A stretch of DNA of 38,701 bases from an uncultured Bacteroidia bacterium (GCA_902801205.1 CADCHE010000019.1:1-38701); one strand, 5' to 3'. Positions 1 to 9,963 are shown, counted from the first letter of the stretch. A program made the numbers and translations. Notes: a model not told the origin generated them from the sequence alone.

Positions 1-241
1 TCGATCGCCACTACTCAGGGAATCGATCTTTCTTTCTTTTCCTGCGGGTACTAAGATGTTTCAGTTCCCCGCGTTCGCTCCAGCTTCGCTGGTGACAGGT
101 CTTCAACCTGCCGGGTTGCCCCATTCGGACACATCCGGATCAATTCGTGTTTGCCAATCCCCGGACATTTTCGCAGCTTACCGCGTCCTTCATCGCCTGC
201 GGAAGCCAAGGCATCCTCCGTACGCCCTTGCTTCTCTTTCT
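1..241 (-). rRNA. rrl: 23S ribosomal RNA, 5' portion
   Basis: The reverse complement reads as the 5' domain of 23S rRNA: the GGATGCCTTGG block, GGCGATGAAGGACG, the CCGAATGGGGCAACCC segment and GGGAACTGAAACATC all appear in canonical order. The 5' end is set near 241 by aligning the GGATGCC block with its usual distance from the mature end, so it may be off by several bases. The rest of the gene runs off the left edge. Upstream on the minus strand there is no 16S, tRNA-Ile or tRNA-Ala; a promoter lies about 130 bases away, and then a divergent protein gene begins. Confidence 0.95.
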
Positions 242-371
242 CAGTGAATCTTACAATTCTGTGAAATTGATTTACGCTTTACTTTGTAAAATAAGCTAAT
301 CTTAAAATTTTACCTCGTTGTAATCTCTCAGTATTGTCAATGATCGTTTCCGTCTTTTCCAAAACGGGCTG

Positions 372-402
372 CAAAGATACGGACTTTTTTGAACCCTGCA
401 AA
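372..402 (-). promoter_or_regulatory. promoter of the 23S rRNA gene
   Basis: On the minus strand TTTG (399-402), a 19-base spacer and TATCTTTG (372-379) match the Bacteroidota -33/-7 consensus very well. Immediately upstream (about 403-437) lie repeated A-tracts on the transcribed strand, spaced roughly one helical turn apart, like an UP element of an rRNA promoter. The predicted start is near 365, giving a leader of about 125 bases before the 23S 5' end. That leader is AT-rich and holds no tRNA. Confidence 0.8.
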
Positions 403-493
403 TCTTTTTTACATTTTTTTTCGTTTTTTTTCGTTTCCGAAGGCATAAAACCATTTTTAAGGGGCACCGGACAATATCTTGGAAGGTTTTGGT

Positions 494-501
494 TATCTTT
501 G
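494..501 (+). promoter_or_regulatory. -7 box for the OPT-pepT operon
   Basis: TATCTTTG lies 21 bases before the ATG at 523, giving a short leader of about 15 bases. A matching -33 TTTG at the usual distance is not evident, so only the -7 element is claimed. It is divergent from the 23S promoter, and the two -7 boxes are about 115 bases apart. Confidence 0.55.
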
Positions 502-522
502 TAAGAAACAGCTGACACAAAA

Positions 523-2493
523 ATGGAAGAAAAGAGAAACGCACTGCCGGAAAACGCACAGCGGGAGCTGGCGCCGGGCGAAACCTACAAACCCTTGCTG
601 GACGCGGACCGCAAATGGGCGGAAGTAACCCCCTATTCGGTCCTGCTCGGCCTGCTGATGGTCGTGCTGTTCTCCGCGGCGGCCGCATACCTGGGGCTGC
701 GCGTCGGACAGGTCTTCGAGGCCGCCATCCCCATTGCGATCATCGCCGTCGGCCTGACCAGCGCCCTCGGGAAGAAGGACGGACTCGGGCAGAACGTGAT
801 CATCCAGTCGATCGGCGGCTGCTCGGGCGCCGTGGTGGCCGGAGCGATCTTCACCCTCCCCGCCATATATATATTAGGAGTGGAAGTGGACTTCGTCCAG
901 ATGTTCCTCTCCTCCCTGCTGGGCGGCATCCTGGGCATTCTCTTCCTCATCCCGTTCCGGAAGTATTTCGTCTCCGAGATGCACGGCAAGTATCCGTTCC
1001 CGGAAGCCACCGCCACCACGCAGATTCTCGTGAGCGGCGACGGCGGCGGAAAAGATGCGCGCATCCTGCTGGTCAGCGGACTGGTCGGCGGCCTGTATGA
1101 CTTCGTCGTAAACACCTTCGGGGCCTGGGCCGACACCGTTTCCACCACCGTCGTCGGCATCGGGCAGACCATCGCCGACAAGGCGAAACTCGTCCTGAAA
1201 CTGAACACCGGCGCGGCGGTCCTCGGACTGGGCTACATCGTCGGCCTGAAATACGCCTTCATCATCTGCTGCGGATCCTTCCTCGTCTGGCTCGTGATCA
1301 TCCCCCTGATGAACCTGATCTGGGGCGGGCAGGTCATCGACCTGATGCATACCGGCGTCACGCAGACCATCGGGCAGATGGCTCCCGAGCAGATCTTCAA
1401 GGACTACGCCCGCCACATCGGCATCGGCGGCATCGCAACCGCCGGCATCATCGGCATCATCAAGTCGTTCGGCGTCATCAAATCCGCCGTCACCCTGGCG
1501 GTGGGTGAATTCGGGAAGAAAGGCTCCAACGCCGGAGCGGCTCCCCGTACGGAGCAGGACCTGCCCATGAAGACCATCGTCTTCGGCATCGTCCTCACCC
1601 TGCTGGCCGTCTTCGCATTCTTCGCCTTCGGCGGCGTCGTCAACAACGTGTGGCAAGCCCTGGTCGGGCTGGTCATCGTCGCCATCGTATCGTTCCTCTT
1701 CACGACGGTGGCCGCCAACGCCATCGCCATCGTCGGCACGAACCCCGTCAGCGGCATGACGCTGATGACCCTGATCATCGCCGCGCTGATCCTGGTGGCC
1801 GTCGGGCTGAAAGGGAACGCCGGCATGGCCGCGGCCCTGATCATCGGCGGCGTCGTATGTACGGCACTTTCCGTCGCGGGGTCCTTCATTACCGACCTCA
1901 AGATCGGATACTGGATCGGCTCGACGCCCAAGAAACAGGAAGGATGGAAGTTCCTCGGCGTCGCAGTTGCCGCCGCGACCGTCTGCGGTGTGATGCTCGT
2001 CCTCAACAAGACGTACGGTTTCGTGGGCGACCAGGCACTGGTGGCCCCGCAGGCCAACGCAATGGCCGCAGTCATCCAGCCGATGATGAACGGAGGCGGC
2101 GCACCCTGGCTGCTGTACGGCATCGGCGCCGTCATCGCCATCGTCCTGACACTGATGAAAGTGCCTGCCCTCGCCTTCGCGCTCGGCATGTTCATTCCGA
2201 TCGACCTCAACCTCCCGCTGCTCATCGGCGGCGCCATCTCCTGGTACGTCAGTACCCGCTCGAAGGACAAGGCCGTCAACGACGCCCGCCTGAACAAGGG
2301 GACACTGATCGCGTCGGGCTTCATCGCCGGCGGCGCCTTGATGGGCGTCGTGAGCGCCCTGCTCAAATTCGCACAGGTCGACTGGTTCCTCTCCGACTGG
2401 AACACCTCCTGGGGAGAGGCCGTGGCCATCGTCCCGTTCCTGTGCATCGTCATCTATATGATCCGTTCCTCGATGAAAACAAAAACCGAATAA
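523..2493 (+). CDS. OPT family oligopeptide transporter
   Basis: This 656-residue inner-membrane protein is almost entirely hydrophobic helices separated by short loops. The first helix region (about residues 37-60) ends in a YLGLRVGQ segment and is followed by [13 protein letters not shown], both typical of the bacterial branch of the OPT family. The length suits that branch. Family members import short peptides with protons; substrate preference cannot be read here. The ATG sits 21 bases after a TATCTTTG box. Peptidase T starts 4 bases after the stop, so imported peptides are probably cleaved by the co-transcribed gene. Family assignment is firm; substrate is inference. Confidence 0.92.
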   Translation: MEEKRNALPENAQRELAPGETYKPLLDADRKWAEVTPYSVLLGLLMVVLFSAAAAYLGLRVGQVFEAAIPIAIIAVGLTSALGKKDGLGQNVIIQSIGGCSGAVVAGAIFTLPAIYILGVEVDFVQMFLSSLLGGILGILFLIPFRKYFVSEMHGKYPFPEATATTQILVSGDGGGKDARILLVSGLVGGLYDFVVNTFGAWADTVSTTVVGIGQTIADKAKLVLKLNTGAAVLGLGYIVGLKYAFIICCGSFLVWLVIIPLMNLIWGGQVIDLMHTGVTQTIGQMAPEQIFKDYARHIGIGGIATAGIIGIIKSFGVIKSAVTLAVGEFGKKGSNAGAAPRTEQDLPMKTIVFGIVLTLLAVFAFFAFGGVVNNVWQALVGLVIVAIVSFLFTTVAANAIAIVGTNPVSGMTLMTLIIAALILVAVGLKGNAGMAAALIIGGVVCTALSVAGSFITDLKIGYWIGSTPKKQEGWKFLGVAVAAATVCGVMLVLNKTYGFVGDQALVAPQANAMAAVIQPMMNGGGAPWLLYGIGAVIAIVLTLMKVPALAFALGMFIPIDLNLPLLIGGAISWYVSTRSKDKAVNDARLNKGTLIASGFIAGGALMGVVSALLKFAQVDWFLSDWNTSWGEAVAIVPFLCIVIYMIRSSMKTKTE

Positions 2494-2497
2494 AGAT

Positions 2498-3727
2498 ATG
2501 GAAAAGATACTGGACCGTTTCCTGCGCTATGTCGCCGTGGACACCCAATCCGACGAGAATTCAGAAAGCCAGCCTTCGACATCCAAGCAGCTGAACCTGC
2601 TCCGGATGCTGCGGGACGAACTGGAAGCGATGGGCGTGAAGGCCACCCTGGACGAATACGGATATGTGATGGGGCGGATTCCCTCCAACCTGGACGCAGG
2701 TGCCCGCGTGCCCGCCATCGGCTTCATCGCCCATGTGGACACGTCGCCGGATGCATCCGGGAAAGACATCAAACCGCAGATCATTCCCGACTATGCGGGA
2801 GAAGACATCGCCTTGAAGGGCGTGGAAGGCCTCTGGCTACGCCCCGCAGAATTCCCGGAACTCCTTGCGCACAAGGGAGAGACACTCATCACGACGGACG
2901 GCACCACCCTGCTGGGCGCCGACGACAAGGCTGGCGTGGCGGAGATCATGGACGCCGTCCAGTACCTGCAGTCGCACCCGGAATTCAAGCACGGCGAGGT
3001 CCGCATCGGCTTCACGCCGGACGAGGAGATCGGCCGCGGCGTCGTGAAATTCGATGTTGCGCGCTTCGGCGCCGACTATGCTTACACGATGGACGGCGGC
3101 GAGGTCGGCGAACTGGAATTCGAGAACTTCAACGCCGCCTCGGCCCGCATCCACATCCAGGGGCGGAACGTCCACCCGGGATACGCCAAGGGCAAGATGA
3201 AGAACGCCATCCTGATCGCCACTGAGTTGGGGGAACTGCTGCCTGTCGAGCAACGGCCGGAGTACACGGAAGGCTACGAAGGCTTCAACCACATCATCGC
3301 CTTCAACGGCACGGTCGAGGAAGCCATCGTCCGCTACATCATCCGCGACCACGACCGCGCGAAATTCGAGGCGAAGAAAGCCTTCATCGCCCGCTGTGTC
3401 GCGTTCATCAACGAAAAATACGGAGAAGGGACGGTGGAGGCCGAGATCAAGGACCAGTACTACAACATGCGCGAACAGGTGGAGCCGCACTACGAGATCG
3501 TCCGGAAAGCGGTCAAAGCCATGGAGATGGCCGGCATCCGCCCGAAGATCCAGCCCATCCGCGGCGGAACGGACGGCGCCAACCTCAGTTTCAAAGGTCT
3601 CCCCTGCCCGAACATCTTCGCAGGCGGCCTGAATTTTCACGGAAAGATGGAATTCGTGTCGCTGCAGAGCATGGAAAAAGCTTCCGCGGTCATCCTGAAC
3701 ATCCTCGGACTCTTCGCGGAAGCCTGA
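2498..3727 (+). CDS. pepT: peptidase T (tripeptide aminopeptidase)
   Basis: A 409-residue M20-family metallopeptidase that removes the N-terminal residue of tripeptides in the cytoplasm. Expected zinc-site motifs are present: H79-V-D81 in [11 protein letters not shown]142 in GADDKAG, the E176-E177 pair in [10 protein letters not shown], and D199 in [15 protein letters not shown]-terminal FHGKMEF supplies the last histidine. The [10 protein letters not shown] segment near residue 355 is also typical of PepT. Length equals the family norm. The gene lies 4 bases behind the OPT transporter, and the pair forms an uptake-and-digestion unit. The 3' end converges on kbl with only 16 bases between stops and no clear terminator. 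Confidence 0.96.
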   Translation: MEKILDRFLRYVAVDTQSDENSESQPSTSKQLNLLRMLRDELEAMGVKATLDEYGYVMGRIPSNLDAGARVPAIGFIAHVDTSPDASGKDIKPQIIPDYAGEDIALKGVEGLWLRPAEFPELLAHKGETLITTDGTTLLGADDKAGVAEIMDAVQYLQSHPEFKHGEVRIGFTPDEEIGRGVVKFDVARFGADYAYTMDGGEVGELEFENFNAASARIHIQGRNVHPGYAKGKMKNAILIATELGELLPVEQRPEYTEGYEGFNHIIAFNGTVEEAIVRYIIRDHDRAKFEAKKAFIARCVAFINEKYGEGTVEAEIKDQYYNMREQVEPHYEIVRKAVKAMEMAGIRPKIQPIRGGTDGANLSFKGLPCPNIFAGGLNFHGKMEFVSLQSMEKASAVILNILGLFAEA

Positions 3728-3743
3728 TCCGTAAACGACCTTC

Positions 3744-4934
3744 CTAGGAAATCACCCCCAGGGACTTGCCGACTTTGATGAAGGCGGCAATGGCCTTGTC
3801 GATCTGGGTGCGCGTGTGCGCGGAGGAGAGCTGGACGCGGATGCGCGCCTGACCCTTCGGGACCACCGGATAATAGAATCCGGTCACGAAGATGCCTTCC
3901 TCGGCCATGGCTGCGGCAAACTTCTGGCTCAAGGGGGCGTCGTACAGCATCACGGCACAGATGGCGCTCTGGGTGGGCTTGATGTCGAATCCGGCGGCCA
4001 GCATCCGCTCCCGGAAATAGGCCACGTTCTCCTGCTGCCGGTCGTGCAGCTCGTTGCTTTCGGAGAGGATCCGGAACATCTCGATGCCGGCGGCAGCGAT
4101 CATCGGAGGGATGGAGTTGGAGAAAAGGTAGGGACGGGAACGCTGCCGGAGCATGTCGATGATCTCCTTCCGGCCGGTGGTAAATCCGCCCACGGCGCCG
4201 CCGAAAGCCTTGCCAAGCGTACCGGTGAAGATGTCGATCCGTCCGTAGCAGCCGAACTGCTCGGCAACACCGCGGCCGGTCGCGCCGACGACACCGGCGG
4301 AATGGCTCTCGTCCACCATGACCAGGGCATCGTACTTCTCGGCCAGGTCACAGATCTTGTCCATCGGAGCCACGTTGCCGTCCATCGAGAAGACACCATC
4401 GGTGCAGATGATACGGAACCGCTGCGCCTGGGCTTCCTGCAGGCAGCGCTCCAGGTCCGCCATGTCGGCATTGGCATACCGGTAGCGCACCGCCTTGCAC
4501 AGGCGCACGCCATCGATGATCGAGGCATGGTTGAGCGCATCGGAAATGATTGCGTCTTCCGCCGTCAGCAGGGGTTCGAACACGCCGCCGTTGGCATCGA
4601 AACAGGAAGCGTAGAGAATGGTATCCTCCGTATGGAAGAAATCGGACACCGCCTTTTCGAGCTGTTTGTGCAGGTCCTGCGTACCGCAGATGAAGCGCAC
4701 CGAAGACATGCCGTAACCGCGCTCATCCATCGCGCGTTTCGCGGCCGCGATCAAGCGGGCGTCGTCGGCGAGGCCGAGATAGTTGTTCGCGCAGAAGTTC
4801 AGCGCGACGGAGCCGTCCTCCAACGTGATTTCCGCCCCCTGGGCGGATGCGATATTCCTTTCCCGCTTGTACAGGCCCGCCGCATCGATGGCGGCCAGTT
4901 CATCACGGAGATGCTGTTGAAATTTTCCGTACAT
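3744..4934 (-). CDS. kbl: glycine C-acetyltransferase (2-amino-3-ketobutyrate CoA ligase)
   Basis: A 396-residue PLP enzyme of the alpha-oxoamine synthase family. It converts 2-amino-3-ketobutyrate plus CoA to glycine and acetyl-CoA. The PLP lysine is K242 in TGTLGKAFGGAVGG; D208 and H211 in VDESHSAG are the usual cofactor-contact residues, and NFCANNYLGL near residue 46 is typical of Kbl. The threonine dehydrogenase gene lies 28 bases upstream on the same strand and makes the unstable substrate of this enzyme, which supports Kbl over BioF or serine palmitoyltransferase, members of the same family. It is the last gene of a six-gene co-directional run. Confidence 0.94.
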   Translation of the reverse strand: MYGKFQQHLRDELAAIDAAGLYKRERNIASAQGAEITLEDGSVALNFCANNYLGLADDARLIAAAKRAMDERGYGMSSVRFICGTQDLHKQLEKAVSDFFHTEDTILYASCFDANGGVFEPLLTAEDAIISDALNHASIIDGVRLCKAVRYRYANADMADLERCLQEAQAQRFRIICTDGVFSMDGNVAPMDKICDLAEKYDALVMVDESHSAGVVGATGRGVAEQFGCYGRIDIFTGTLGKAFGGAVGGFTTGRKEIIDMLRQRSRPYLFSNSIPPMIAAAGIEMFRILSESNELHDRQQENVAYFRERMLAAGFDIKPTQSAICAVMLYDAPLSQKFAAAMAEEGIFVTGFYYPVVPKGQARIRVQLSSAHTRTQIDKAIAAFIKVGKSLGVIS

Positions 4935-4962
4935 GGTATTATGTGGTTATTTGTTTAAAGAG

Positions 4963-5922
4963 TCAAGCCGTGCCGAAGCGCTTGCGGAGCTCCGCAATCA
5001 TGTCGTCGACCATCTCATCCAGGCCGAAACGCGGTTTCCAGCCCCACTCCTCGCGGGCGCAGGTGTCGTCCAGGCGGTCCGGCCAGGAATCGGCAATCGC
5101 CTGCCGCACGGGATCGACCTCGTAGCGCATCCGGAAGGACGGGATGCGCGCGCGGATCTTGGCGGCGATCCGCTCGGGATCGAAACTCATCGACGCGATG
5201 TTGAACGCATTGCGGTGCTTCAACCGGGAAGGATCGGCCAGCATCAGGTCGACGGCCCCCTGCAGGGCGTCGGGCATGTACATCATGTCCATATAGGTTC
5301 CTGCAGCGATCGGGCAGACGAATTCCTCACCCTTCACGGCGGCATAGAAGATCTCGACAGCATAATCCGTCGTCCCGCCGCCGGGCAGCGTCACATGCGA
5401 GATGAGGCCGGGGAACCGGACGGAGCGCGTGTCCACCCCATATTTGAGGAAATAGTAGTCGCTCAGCAGTTCGGTCGTCACCTTGGTTACGCCATACATC
5501 GACTTCGGGCGCTGGATGGTATCCTGAGGCGTTTCCAGCCGCGGCGTTTCCGGGCCGAAAGACCCGATGGAACTCGGCGTGAAAACGGAGAGATGGCGGT
5601 CGCGGGCAATCTCGAGGATGTTCATCAGGCCGTCGATCTGGATCTTCCAAGCGAGTTGCGGCTTCTTCTCCGCCACGGCGGAAAGGAGCGCCGCCAGATT
5701 GAAGACCGTATCCACGTCATACTTCCGGATGACATCGAGCAACTGGTTGCCGTCGCAGACGTCAGCCTGCGCGCTCGGTCCGCTCTCCAGCAATATACCC
5801 TTCGGCTCGGCGCCGGGGATATAGCCCGCTACAATCTGTCCATCGGGGAACATGCCCCGCAATTTCATCGTCAGTTCGGATCCGATCTGTCCGGTCGATC
5901 CGATGATCAGCACATTCTTCAT
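4963..5922 (-). CDS. tdh: L-threonine 3-dehydrogenase, SDR type
   Basis: A 319-residue extended short-chain dehydrogenase. The NAD-binding GSTGQIG is at residues 8-14, the catalytic Y143-x-x-x-K147 lies in YGVTK, and the serine pair 117-118 is in FTPSSIG. Together with PGGGTTDYAVEIF near residue 182, this matches the epimerase-like threonine dehydrogenases, which are unrelated to the zinc-dependent Tdh of E. coli. It oxidises L-threonine to 2-amino-3-ketobutyrate, which kbl next door turns into glycine and acetyl-CoA. Its ATG overlaps the stop of the OstA-like gene by 4 bases (ATGA), so translation is probably coupled. Confidence is high because of the pairing with kbl. Confidence 0.9.
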   Translation of the reverse strand: MKNVLIIGSTGQIGSELTMKLRGMFPDGQIVAGYIPGAEPKGILLESGPSAQADVCDGNQLLDVIRKYDVDTVFNLAALLSAVAEKKPQLAWKIQIDGLMNILEIARDRHLSVFTPSSIGSFGPETPRLETPQDTIQRPKSMYGVTKVTTELLSDYYFLKYGVDTRSVRFPGLISHVTLPGGGTTDYAVEIFYAAVKGEEFVCPIAAGTYMDMMYMPDALQGAVDLMLADPSRLKHRNAFNIASMSFDPERIAAKIRARIPSFRMRYEVDPVRQAIADSWPDRLDDTCAREEWGWKPRFGLDEMVDDMIAELRKRFGTA

Positions 5923-8555
5923 TCGCTACCAGTGTCTAAGTCGGCCTCAGGCTTCTTTTTCCGGGCCGCCTTCGCCTCTTTTTTCTCTTTCTGTTTCATA
6001 TATCGCTCTTTGTACCGAGCGATGATCTTCTGCTCCTTCGCTTCACGCTTCTCCATGGCCTGCAAGATCTTGCGGGTCTTGATGCGTTGCTTCCGGAGTT
6101 GTTTTTCCTGTTTGGCCGCTTCCTTCGCCGCGTCGCGGGCGTCGAGTTCCGCCCATTTCGCCTCCCGCGCATCGATGCGCGCCTTCTGGCGCTGCTCGCG
6201 CTCGGCTTTCTTCTGCTCCCGTTCGGCCCGCTTCCGCTCACGATCCGTCTGCTTCAGCTGTCCGGACGACAACGTGTCTGAAAGGACAGGCAGTGAATCC
6301 ACAGGCGCCGCCAGGGTCGAATCGGCAGCCGGCTTTACGTCCAGGCTGTCCGCAGCAGCAGCGTCAGGCAGCGGCGGCCGGGAAGCCAGGCTGTCCGTCG
6401 CGGCATGCAGGCTGTCGGCAGCAACCGCGGCAAGACTGTCAGCAGCGACCACGGCAAGGCTGTCGGCGATCTCCCGCTGCCGGGCACGTTCCGCCCGGCG
6501 GACGCGTGCCAGCGAATCCTGCCGGGCAAGTTCCTTGTGCACCTCGTCCATATACCCCGGGAAATACTTTTCCGTATACTTGAACTTCGGCCGGGGCATC
6601 TTCTCGTATTTCTCCCGCTCCGAGCGGCGCGGCTGCAGGCTCGTCACGTCCGAAGGCGTTGCCGGCCGCCTTTCCGGCTGCCACCGGTATCCCTTCAGCT
6701 CGCGCTCGTCCTTCCGGAGCTGCACGACCGGGAAAGCGTCGCTCTTGACATCTTCGAAGTAATTGATATCGTGGATGTCCCCGTCCTTCATCCGGGCGGT
6801 AAACATCTTCGCTTCAAACTTGTTGACCGTCGCAAAGGCATCGTTCTCCTCGATATAGAACAAGCCCGACGCGCCTCCGAGCGCATCGAAACGCGACAAC
6901 GCGCCGGTAGAGTCGAAAAACGCCAGCATCTCCGCCCCGCGGATCTGGTCGAAACACAGGGAGTCTTCCTGCACGATGATAAAGGCGGACGACATCAGGC
7001 TGGCCTTCTCGAGCGACTGGTTCCGTACCAGGACATAGATGCTGTCGGAAGAGTACTGCCGCCGCACCTCGTTCCAGACGACGGGGCTGTTGTACATCCG
7101 CGCCAGGGAATCGAGATCCGTGAATGCCAGGGAGTCGCACACCGCCTGCATGTCCTTGCGGAAGATTTTGACGTTGCCCACCGCCTTGAGGAAGGCCACC
7201 GGCGTCGTGTCCCGGGGCGCCAGGACGGTCGAATCCGCATTCGCCAACGTGCTGTCACGCGGCGCAAGCGAACTGTCCGCCGGCACTGGAAGCGAATCCT
7301 GCCGCATCAGGGAATCGGGCGGCTGCGGACGGTGGATGTAGCGGAAGAAAGCCGGAGCAGGGGCATCGTCGTCCGGGCCAGGCAGGTTGGGTTGCCGGCC
7401 CCGGTCCCGTGCGGCCGCCGCATTCGGGTCGGCCATTTCCTTCTCCTTCTTGGCCTTTTCCACCTTTGCGCGGGCCTCCTCGGCCGCTTTCTGGCGATAC
7501 GCCGTCACCGGATCGGCCGCCATGTCGGAAAGCCGCGTCCGGGACTGCTTGACCGTAGAGGAGTCCAGGTCGCACTTGGGCACGGTCCAGTAGACCAGCA
7601 TGTCCGCCCCGATGTACGTCGTGTCTGCGACCGATTCCTGCCGGTCGATCCCCATCACAGCAGCATCCTGCCGCAGGGTCACGCTCCGTGCCGTATCGAC
7701 GTAGTGCGCCGACCGGGCCACCGCCATGACATCGCGCGTCGTATCCAGGACGGCGACATTGCCGCACATCAAGGCATCATTGGAGAGCCGCCAGTAATGC
7801 AGCGAATCACACCAGGCTTCCTGGTCGCGGGTCTGCAGGTGCACATCGTGGGTGAAGAGGAAATACTCGCGGGCACGCTCATATTTTCCGGCTTTGGAGG
7901 AAAGCATGTAGTCGTCGCCCTTCCAGGCACAGGTCCCCGTGCCGAGCAGCGCCACAGAAGTCTCTGTATTATAAGTCAGTACATCCGTCTTGATAAAGAT
8001 AGAATCGGTGTACATATTCACGTCGCGCAGGAACAGGAACTCCTTTCTCTTGGAGTCATAACTACCCGTTTCACTCTCGATCACCTGGCCGTCCTGGTCG
8101 CGGAAAGAACCACCGCGCCGGAACGTCGCCACACTGTCCTGCGTGTTGTAATCCAGGTCGGACGTGCGGAGCGTGTTGCGTTTCTTGTCCTGCAACTGCA
8201 CCACGGTGCCGCGGAACTGGGCCAGGTTCGATTCGACCAGGTAGACGAGCCGCTCGCTGCTCAGGATGGTCTCGTTCTGGATGATGCGGACATTGCCGAA
8301 CGCATCGATGATTCCTTCGTCCACGCGCCAGTAGGCCGTGTCACAGAGAAGCATCGTGGCGTTGTGCTCGAAGCGTGCGTTCCCCAGGGCCATGCGGGTG
8401 CTCCTCCCGTGGTCGTCCCGCTGGCGCAGCTCATCACAGCCCAGCAGGCGGACCAGACTGTCCGTCTGCTCTGTCCGCTGCCGCTGGGCGGAAAGCGGAA
8501 CCGCCACCAGCAGTGCAAGGAACAGATATGCCAGACGAAGGCCCCGCATCGACAA
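5919..8555 (-). CDS. OstA-like LPS-transport protein, exported
   Basis: An 878-residue protein with a signal peptide (hydrophobic residues 8-22, ending at SAQ). Residues about 30-330 form repeated beta-strand units (GNARFEHNATMLLCDTA, FGNVRIIQNETILSS) typical of the OstA/LptA fold, the periplasmic bridge for lipopolysaccharide; a second stretch (AVGNVKIFRKDMQAVCDSLAF) lies in the middle. From about residue 640 the protein becomes low-complexity: a run of xADSL repeats, then a long Lys/Arg/Glu-rich segment likely to be helical or coiled coil. It sits directly after SurA and overlaps tdh by 4 bases. OstA-like proteins next to SurA are a known Bacteroidota arrangement. The tail's role is unknown. 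Confidence 0.82.
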   Translation of the reverse strand: MSMRGLRLAYLFLALLVAVPLSAQRQRTEQTDSLVRLLGCDELRQRDDHGRSTRMALGNARFEHNATMLLCDTAYWRVDEGIIDAFGNVRIIQNETILSSERLVYLVESNLAQFRGTVVQLQDKKRNTLRTSDLDYNTQDSVATFRRGGSFRDQDGQVIESETGSYDSKRKEFLFLRDVNMYTDSIFIKTDVLTYNTETSVALLGTGTCAWKGDDYMLSSKAGKYERAREYFLFTHDVHLQTRDQEAWCDSLHYWRLSNDALMCGNVAVLDTTRDVMAVARSAHYVDTARSVTLRQDAAVMGIDRQESVADTTYIGADMLVYWTVPKCDLDSSTVKQSRTRLSDMAADPVTAYRQKAAEEARAKVEKAKKEKEMADPNAAAARDRGRQPNLPGPDDDAPAPAFFRYIHRPQPPDSLMRQDSLPVPADSSLAPRDSTLANADSTVLAPRDTTPVAFLKAVGNVKIFRKDMQAVCDSLAFTDLDSLARMYNSPVVWNEVRRQYSSDSIYVLVRNQSLEKASLMSSAFIIVQEDSLCFDQIRGAEMLAFFDSTGALSRFDALGGASGLFYIEENDAFATVNKFEAKMFTARMKDGDIHDINYFEDVKSDAFPVVQLRKDERELKGYRWQPERRPATPSDVTSLQPRRSEREKYEKMPRPKFKYTEKYFPGYMDEVHKELARQDSLARVRRAERARQREIADSLAVVAADSLAAVAADSLHAATDSLASRPPLPDAAAADSLDVKPAADSTLAAPVDSLPVLSDTLSSGQLKQTDRERKRAEREQKKAEREQRQKARIDAREAKWAELDARDAAKEAAKQEKQLRKQRIKTRKILQAMEKREAKEQKIIARYKERYMKQKEKKEAKAARKKKPEADLDTGSE

Positions 8556-8565
8556 CGCTTCTTTC

Positions 8566-9963
8566 TTAATCTTGTTTCTTGATCTTGGTCGCCCAGACTG
8601 CCCGGCGGAAGTCGCAGTCCTCGAAAATGGGATCGATCACGATCCGGGTCTCGGCAATCTTCTTCTCCAGGAACGCATCGACTGCCTTGACCTGCTGCTG
8701 ATTGAGCACCAGTTCCTGCAGTTCACTGAAATCGCTCTCGAAGGAAGCCGTATGGGCAGGGATGATTTTATCGAGCCGGATGATCTTGTACATCAGCTTG
8801 CCGTTCACATACCCCTTCGTGGGATCGGCGCGGCCGTCATTGTCGCTGGAGACCACCGGTGCGGAAATCTCGCCCTCCTGAAGATTGCGGATCGCCGCAT
8901 AGTCAGACGGCTTGAGCTGGTCGACCTCGAAATAGGCCGAGCCGGTGTTCGGGTCCGCCATCTGGCCGCCGTTCGTGCGTGACGGTGCGTCCTCGGAATA
9001 GAAGGAGGCCGCCATTTCGAACGAGACAGCACCGGAAAGGATTTCGGAACGGAGGCTGTCCAGGCGGGCGAACGCCTTCTCCTGGTCGGCCGCCGTATAT
9101 TTGGGCGTCAGCAGGATATGACGCGCATTGAACATGTCGCCCTTCTTCTCGAGCACCTCGATGATATGGAACCCGTCGGGGGTTTCGACAATCTGGGAGA
9201 TGGTCCCGGGACGGAGCGCCATCGCGGCATCGGAGAACGCGGGCCAAAGCAGGGAGCGGGACAACATGCCCAGTTCCCCGCCGCGGCGGGCGGATTCCGT
9301 GTCGTCGGAATACATGCGCGCCAGCAGGGAGAACTTCTCCCCGGCGATGATCCGCTCCCGCAGTTCAAGCAGTTTTTCACGCGCAGCCAGCGCGGCGGCT
9401 TCCCGGTCGGGATAGAGGCAGATCTGGCTGAGCTTGTATTTCGCGGGCACCATCGGGAGCGATTCACGGTCCACCGTGTCCATATAGGCCTTGATCTCGA
9501 AGGGAGTCAGGTCGGGAACCGTCTTCATGATCTCCTGCCGCTCCTGCTCCGTGAGGCTCATCTCCTCGTACTGACGGCGCAGGTCGTTGCGGATCCGGTA
9601 CATCGGCTTGCCGTAGAACTCCTCCACTTCCTTCTCGCCGCCGAAATAGGACATCGCCTGGTCCAAGTCCTGGGAGAGGCGTCCCTCGACCCAGTCGTTG
9701 TTGACCGACAGGGAGTCGATACGCGCCTGCATCAGGAGCAGCTTCGATTCGAGGACGGTTTCCAGCAGTTCACAGCGCACGCTCCGGTCGGAGGCCATGC
9801 CGCGGGCCCGCTGGTTCTTCACCTCCCCTTCAATCATCGAAAGGGTGATGGGCTCGTTGCCGACCACCGCCACCGTCTTGTCGATGTATCTGTATTTCTG
9901 CGCGTTCACGACTGGGCAGAGGGTCGCGGCCAGCGCGACCGTGAGTAACAATCTTCTGATCAT
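8566..9963 (-). CDS. surA: SurA-like periplasmic peptidyl-prolyl isomerase
   Basis: A 465-residue secreted chaperone with a signal peptide (residues 1-21, ending NAQ). The SurA-type N-terminal helical region (about 25-170) opens with DKTVAVVGNEPITLSMIE. Two parvulin-like domains follow: one ending in GELGMLSRSLLWPAF and TPDGFHIIEVLEKK, the second starting at NARHILLTPKY and containing SFYSEDAPSRTNGGQM. SurA escorts unfolded beta-barrel proteins to the outer-membrane assembly machinery. The start overlaps the stop of the upstream lipoprotein gene by 4 bases, and the OstA-like gene begins 10 bases after its stop. This places protein and LPS delivery to the outer membrane in one operon. Confidence 0.92.
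   Translation of the reverse strand: MIRRLLLTVALAATLCPVVNAQKYRYIDKTVAVVGNEPITLSMIEGEVKNQRARGMASDRSVRCELLETVLESKLLLMQARIDSLSVNNDWVEGRLSQDLDQAMSYFGGEKEVEEFYGKPMYRIRNDLRRQYEEMSLTEQERQEIMKTVPDLTPFEIKAYMDTVDRESLPMVPAKYKLSQICLYPDREAAALAAREKLLELRERIIAGEKFSLLARMYSDDTESARRGGELGMLSRSLLWPAFSDAAMALRPGTISQIVETPDGFHIIEVLEKKGDMFNARHILLTPKYTAADQEKAFARLDSLRSEILSGAVSFEMAASFYSEDAPSRTNGGQMADPNTGSAYFEVDQLKPSDYAAIRNLQEGEISAPVVSSDNDGRADPTKGYVNGKLMYKIIRLDKIIPAHTASFESDFSELQELVLNQQQVKAVDAFLEKKIAETRIVIDPIFEDCDFRRAVWATKIKKQD

Noticed and set aside
242-371. tRNA genes or a 16S-23S spacer upstream of 23S
   Set aside because: No cloverleaf or T-arm motif is visible in this AT-rich leader, and a full promoter lies just upstream.
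4933-6762. Long open frame antisense to tdh and the OstA-like gene
   Set aside because: It spans real genes on the other strand, has no domain logic, and is rich in Arg/Ser as expected of shadow frames in GC-rich DNA.
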